From Pseudoruegeria sp. SHC-113 (lineage in GTDB: Bacteria > Pseudomonadota > Alphaproteobacteria > Rhodobacterales > Rhodobacteraceae), in NCBI RefSeq assembly GCF_025376885.1, contig NZ_JAHUBR010000001.1, positions 1,612,001 to 1,676,000 of the forward strand: a stretch of 64,000 bases of DNA, read 5' to 3'. This document shows, one piece after another, positions 60,955 to 64,000 of the stretch; positions within the stretch are counted from its first letter, which is position 1; each line of letters opens with the position of its first letter. The notes under the pieces are model-generated. The model did no database searches. It was not told the DNA's origin and saw only the letters and a list, made by a program, of their open reading frames with translations. A program made the translations under genes and the position numbers.

Positions 60955-61719
60955 TCAGAGCGACACGGTGATGCCGCCATCCACGTAGAGCACATGGCCG
61001 TTCACGAAGCTGCTCGCGGGCGCGGCGAGGTAGACGCAAGCGCCCACGAGTTCCTCCACCTGGCCCCAGCGCCCAGCGGGGGTGCGTTTTTGCAGCCAGT
61101 CGTTGAAGCTCTCGTCGGCCATGAGCGCGGCGTTCAGGGGTGTTTCGAAGTAACCCGGCGCGATGGCGTTGCAGTTCAGCCCGTGGCGGGCCCAATCCGT
61201 GGCCATGCCCTTCGTGAGGTTGGCGACAGCACCTTTCGTCATCGTGTATGGCGCGATGCCGGGGCGGGCGAGGGCGGATTGCACGCTGGCGATGTTGATG
61301 ATCTTGCCCGCGCCGCGCTTGATCATATGGCGCGCCACGGCCTGCCCAACGTGAAAGACGCTGGCGATATTGGTCTGCATCAGCTGCTCGAACGCGGCTT
61401 CCGGGAAATCCTCAAGCGGAGTGCGGTGCTGCATCCCGGCGTTGTTGACGAGGATGTCGATGGGGCCCACCTCGGCCTCGAAAGCATCCACCGCATCGCG
61501 GGCGGCGGCGTGGTCTGTCACGTCGAAGGGCAGGCGGTGGATGCGCGCGCCCTCGGCCTCTAGCTGCGCGGCGGCGCGGGTCAGTTTTTCCACGTCGCGC
61601 CCGTTCAGCGCCACCTCTGCCCCCGCCTGTGCCAGACCGCGCGCAAGGGCGAAGCCGATGCCTTGCGTCGAACCCGTGATCAGCGCGCGTTTGCCCGCCA
61701 GTGAAAACAGCTCTGCCAT
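60955..61719 (-). CDS. SDR, gluconate 5-dehydrogenase-like
   Basis: 254 residues. TGSTQGIG lies at about 15, NNAGMQHRTPLEDF at about 90, and the catalytic SVQSALARPGIAPYTMTKG (Ser about 143, YxxxK about 155-159) is present. The MQHRTPLEDFP and NCNAIAPGYFETPLNAAL phrases are typical of IdnO-type gluconate 5-dehydrogenases. It fits a sugar-acid or keto-sugar step beside the isomerase and transporter. The exact substrate is uncertain. Confidence 0.88.
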   Translation of the reverse strand: MAELFSLAGKRALITGSTQGIGFALARGLAQAGAEVALNGRDVEKLTRAAAQLEAEGARIHRLPFDVTDHAAARDAVDAFEAEVGPIDILVNNAGMQHRTPLEDFPEAAFEQLMQTNIASVFHVGQAVARHMIKRGAGKIINIASVQSALARPGIAPYTMTKGAVANLTKGMATDWARHGLNCNAIAPGYFETPLNAALMADESFNDWLQKRTPAGRWGQVEELVGACVYLAAPASSFVNGHVLYVDGGITVSL

Positions 61720-61796
61720 TCGTGCCTCCCGTTGCCTTCCCCCTTGCTAGCGGGCGCAGGCGGCGGGTGCAAATGGCAGAGGCTGTAATGCCAAAC

Positions 61797-62822
61797 TCAA
61801 GCGGCCTGCGCTGCGCCCCGAACCGCCTCACCCGCATCCGGGAGCAGCTCCGCCAGCATCTGCTGCCAACGGGCGGCAAAGCGGGCTTGAGAGAGCGCCT
61901 GCACGGGGGCGTTCGCATGGCCCGCAAAGGCTCCGTCGGCGGCCGCTTCGATCGCATCGCGCCAGGCCTCCGGCGTGCCGACCTCCACGCGAAGTGCGCC
62001 ATCGGCGATCTGATCGCGCAGGCCATCGACATCGGCCACCAGCACGGTGCGGCCCGCGGCGAGGGCCTCTTGTGCGACAAGGCCGAATGCCTCCCAGCGC
62101 GAGGGCATCAGCAGGGAGTCGATCTCGGCCATGGCTTGGCTGGGATCTGCGCGAAAGCCCTCGAAACTGATGCGCGCATCGCCCTCGGCCAGCGCTTTCA
62201 GCTCCTCTTCCAGCGGGCCCGCGCCGAAGATTTTCAGGCGCAGGGCGGGATCCTGCGTGGCCCTGAACGCCTTGATGCCGGTGGCAAACCCCTTCTGCTC
62301 ATGCAGGCGGCCAATCAGGCCAAACACGCGCGGTGCGCCTTGCGGGGCTGGCAGGGCGGCGAAGCCTGTGAGATCCACGCAGGGGCTGATCTGGAACAGC
62401 TTTTCCGCCCGCGCCAGCCCCTCGCGGCGCATCCAGTCGCGCTGATCGCGGCTCACGGCCACCACGGCGTCCATCATCGCGTAGGCGGTGCGCAGCAGGG
62501 TGCAGAAGCGGCCCATGTGGCGCACTTTGCGGGCAGCGAAACCGGCCGTGTAGCTGTGCTCGATATGGATGAGCGTGGCGGCGGGGTGCATGGCGCGCAG
62601 AGCGATCAGCGCGGGCAGGGCGCGCCAGCTGATGGTGAGATGGGAGACGATCACATCCACACCCGTCTGCGGCGGCAGGATCGCGCCGCGGCGGGGCAGC
62701 ACGTGCACGCGGTGCTCGGCATCGGCGCGGATGGCTTCGCAGCCGGTGATGTAATCGACAACGCGCAACACGCCGCCGGCGGTGGTGTCATCCATCAGGT
62801 GCAGGATCTGTTGCTTGGTCAT
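61797..62822 (-). CDS. Glycosyltransferase family 4
   Basis: 341 residues. The GT-B fold C-terminal half shows RVFGLIGRLHEQKGFATGIK (about 185-203) and LLMPSRWEAFGLVAQEALAA (about 250-270, the E-x7-E motif), and an N-terminal SYTAGFAARKVRHMG. It transfers a sugar from a nucleotide donor to a growing glycan. It is followed 24 bases downstream by another glycosyltransferase, suggesting a surface-polysaccharide cluster. Confidence 0.92.
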   Translation of the reverse strand: MTKQQILHLMDDTTAGGVLRVVDYITGCEAIRADAEHRVHVLPRRGAILPPQTGVDVIVSHLTISWRALPALIALRAMHPAATLIHIEHSYTAGFAARKVRHMGRFCTLLRTAYAMMDAVVAVSRDQRDWMRREGLARAEKLFQISPCVDLTGFAALPAPQGAPRVFGLIGRLHEQKGFATGIKAFRATQDPALRLKIFGAGPLEEELKALAEGDARISFEGFRADPSQAMAEIDSLLMPSRWEAFGLVAQEALAAGRTVLVADVDGLRDQIADGALRVEVGTPEAWRDAIEAAADGAFAGHANAPVQALSQARFAARWQQMLAELLPDAGEAVRGAAQAA

Positions 62823-62846
62823 GGGTCTGTCTCCTCGATGGGGCGC

Positions 62847-63815
62847 TTAAGCGGCGCGGCGGGTGAAACGGAGGGGATCGATGCCGGGAATGGCAAGGGC
62901 GAGGGCGGCGGCGACGGTGGTCAGGCTTTTGCCGGGTTCGTGCAGGAAGGGCTCGGGCGAGGCCGTGAGCGCGCGGCGCAGGTAGTGGCGGGCGGCCCGC
63001 CCATCGCGGGCGGCCACGGCGCGGCGGGCGAGGTAGCGCAGCTGGTAGGCGCGGGCCGCACCTTCGTGAGAGGCGAAGAACTCGGGCGCGAGCGGGCGCA
63101 GCTTGGCGATCACGTTTTCCCAGCTGGCGAGCTGCTTTTCCGTGCTGGCCGAAAGCCCGCCGGGCGCGACGCGATAGAGCGTCAGATCGCCCGCCACGCC
63201 TTCGATTTTCCAATCGGTGGTGAGCGCAAAGCGCAGCCAGCATTCGATGTCCTCGGACTGGCGGAAGCGTTCGTCGAAATAGCAGATGCGGCTGGAGTTG
63301 GCGGGCTGGCGGAAGGCGATCTCTTCCAGCGCGGCGCGGCGCATCACGGCGGCGGAACCATTGCCCACCGGGTTGCGCTTCAGGATATGCGCAGGCGTGA
63401 TCCCGGTGAGGCGCGGGCGCTGGGAGATACCGACGGGGCGGCTCTCCATATCGATCAGCGCGCTGCCGGCGAAGGAGAGGCCGAGCGTGGCGTCGCTGTC
63501 GAAATGGGCGGCATGGGCGGCAAGCTTGCTCGGGGCCCAGAGATCGTCGGAGTCGCAGAAGCCGATGAGGGCGGCGCGGGCGGCGTGGATGCCGGAGTTG
63601 CGTGCGCCTGCAAGGCCGCGGTTGGCCTGACGGATGTAGCGAAAGCGGCTGTCGGCGAGGAAGGGCGCGGCCACCGCGGAGGTGGTGTCGGTGGAGCCGT
63701 CGTCGATGATCACCACCTCGAAGTCGGTGAAGCTCTGGGCCTGCAGCGAACGCAGGGTTTCGGCGATGGTGGCGGCGGCGTTGAAGGCGGGAACGACGAT
63801 GCTGAAACGGGGCAT
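62847..63815 (-). CDS. Glycosyltransferase family 2
   Basis: 322 residues from the ATG at 63815 (MPRFSIVV); an upstream TTG is an alternative start. The GT-A start FSIVVPAFNAAATIAETL, the nucleotide acids VVIIDDGSTD and later GFCDSDDLW (DxD) are clear. It transfers a sugar in polysaccharide or glycoprotein assembly. It is co-directional with the GT4 gene. Confidence 0.92.
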   Translation of the reverse strand: MPRFSIVVPAFNAAATIAETLRSLQAQSFTDFEVVIIDDGSTDTTSAVAAPFLADSRFRYIRQANRGLAGARNSGIHAARAALIGFCDSDDLWAPSKLAAHAAHFDSDATLGLSFAGSALIDMESRPVGISQRPRLTGITPAHILKRNPVGNGSAAVMRRAALEEIAFRQPANSSRICYFDERFRQSEDIECWLRFALTTDWKIEGVAGDLTLYRVAPGGLSASTEKQLASWENVIAKLRPLAPEFFASHEGAARAYQLRYLARRAVAARDGRAARHYLRRALTASPEPFLHEPGKSLTTVAAALALAIPGIDPLRFTRRAA

Positions 63816-63836
63816 GGGGATCACTTTCAAACAGTT

Positions 63837-64000
63837 TTACTGGGCAAAGAGCGATTGGCGCAGGGAGCGGGGCAAGGCGGGGGCGGCTGCGGCGGCCAGT
63901 GCGGTCAGCCCGCCCCGGCGCAGCGGCGACAGAAAAGCGCGGGGCGAGGCGCGCAGGCCCGCTGCCGTGAGCCGGGCGGCCTTGGTGCCGCACATGTCCA
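63837..64000 (-). CDS. Partial gene, C-terminus only
   Basis: The last 53 or so residues of a leftward gene, ending at TAA 63837. The visible part has no cysteine pattern or motif that names a family; the end (ALPRSLRQSLFAQ) is basic. It probably belongs to the glycosyltransferase cluster. Confidence 0.5.
   Translation of the reverse strand, partial: DMCGTKAARLTAAGLRASPRAFLSPLRRGGLTALAAAAAPALPRSLRQSLFAQ

Noticed and set aside
60763-61563. A plus-strand open frame over the SDR gene.
   Set aside because: It is antisense to a gene with all SDR motifs and carries no domain of its own.

Overview
The window looks like a Roseobacter-group alphaproteobacterium (Rhodobacteraceae). The evidence is its high G+C, a clear dddP (DMSP lyase), the linkage yajC-secD-secF-TSUP-Mth938-ccmABCDG, the run alr-mlaE-mlaF-X-pqiA-radA-cvpA-purF, and intergenic palindromic elements. 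All assignments come from reading the protein sequences; no database search was run.

Positions 1-11,600 are accessory DNA. They hold a chain of small secreted or membrane hypothetical proteins (SecDF-P1-like, DUF805, DUF3955-like, a lipoprotein) and a decayed AAA-family ATPase gene split by an IS3-type element. The element's ends can be placed to the base (4058-5568, with 10-bp direct repeats). Next come a leftward envelope cluster (metzincin-type metalloprotease, small secreted protein, small lipoprotein, anchored protein), a terminase-small-subunit-like gene and a hypothetical gene. This region stops at the 3' end of a tRNA-Met gene (11598-11674), a classic integration boundary.

Positions 11,700-16,470 hold a TetR regulator divergent from a tightly coupled operon: flavin monooxygenase, BASS-type transporter, epimerase-like SDR and classical SDR. 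All three gene junctions are ATGA overlaps. Positions 16,600-25,530 run leftward: alr, mlaE, mlaF, a coiled-coil membrane protein, pqiA-like, radA, cvpA, purF, DUF1284 and an SDR. Then come serS (leftward) and a rightward block for protein export and cytochrome c maturation (yajC, secD, secF, TSUP, Mth938-like, ccmA, ccmB, ccmC, ccmD, ccmG).

Positions 34,190-53,700 are mixed housekeeping and accessory genes: a ClC channel, acnA, DUF1223, an LpxL/HtrB-type acyltransferase, and a FrnE-GST-MdaB operon facing an HxlR regulator (probable electrophile/quinone response). They continue with purB, an alpha/beta-hydrolase-OsmC fusion, dddP, a DUF3445 protein, glnB-glnA, nnrD and a Hint-domain protein. 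The nnrD gene carries a palindromic repeat inserted in frame. Positions 53,845-61,720 hold tRNA-Leu and a sugar-use locus: ABC permease, ATPase, binding protein, AraC regulator, fucose/arabinose-isomerase-like protein and gluconate-5-dehydrogenase-like SDR. The end of the window enters a glycosyltransferase (surface polysaccharide) cluster.
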